From an uncultured Ruminococcus sp. (lineage in GTDB: Bacteria > Bacillota_A > Clostridia > Oscillospirales > Ruminococcaceae): DNA of 5,216 bases. Shown one piece after another: positions 5,208 through 5,216 of the stretch. Positions within the stretch are counted from its first letter, which is position 1, and every line of letters starts with the position of its first letter. The notes below the pieces were generated by a model. That model saw nothing but the letters and a program-made list of their open reading frames with translations, had not been told where the DNA came from and did not search any database. The stretch is from contig CAMYYQ010000122.1 in the NCBI GenBank assembly GCA_947303535.1, positions 1 through 5,216 on the forward strand. The letters are read 5' to 3'. Made by a program: the position numbers and the translations under genes.

Positions 5208-5216
5208 GAGAAAATG

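Overview
The window looks like chromosomal DNA from a low-to-moderate-GC Gram-positive bacterium of the Clostridia. The basis is strong Shine-Dalgarno sites (one is a perfect 10-base match to the 16S rRNA tail), near-consensus sigma-A type promoters, and a duplicated FtsX/MacB-type permease behind its ATPase. A Ruminococcus-like gut or rumen organism is my best guess, but this is inference from style and gene content, not from a marker gene.

Layout. Positions 1-102 hold the last 33 codons of an ABC transporter ATPase. It is followed 12 bases later by a 907-residue permease with two FtsX-type halves (115-2838), which ends in a strong hairpin terminator (2842-2873). The gap from 2874 to 3270 has no conventional gene. 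It does hold a possible 32-residue membrane peptide, a small hairpin, an imperfect 20-bp tandem repeat, an 8-bp inverted repeat pair, and, on the minus strand, what appears to be the decayed remains of a second GNAT acetyltransferase. That relic lies directly downstream of an intact GNAT acetyltransferase gene (3271-3762, minus strand), which has a clear extended -10 promoter.

Divergently from the acetyltransferase, a 140-residue protein with four CxxC knuckles (two probable zinc ribbons) is encoded at 3972-4394. A bidirectional A/T-flanked hairpin separates it from a convergent gene for a 221-residue type IV pilin-like protein (4474-5139, minus strand). The pilin gene has its own consensus promoter just inside the right edge.

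How the genes relate. Only the ATPase and permease form an evident operon and working unit, as a membrane ABC system. The other three genes look monocistronic, each with its own promoter and/or terminator, and share no visible pathway. No tRNA, rRNA, CRISPR array, intact mobile element or recognisable defence system is visible. The observations most worth following are the GNAT relic next to its intact relative, the unfamiliar double zinc-ribbon protein, and the solitary long pilin.
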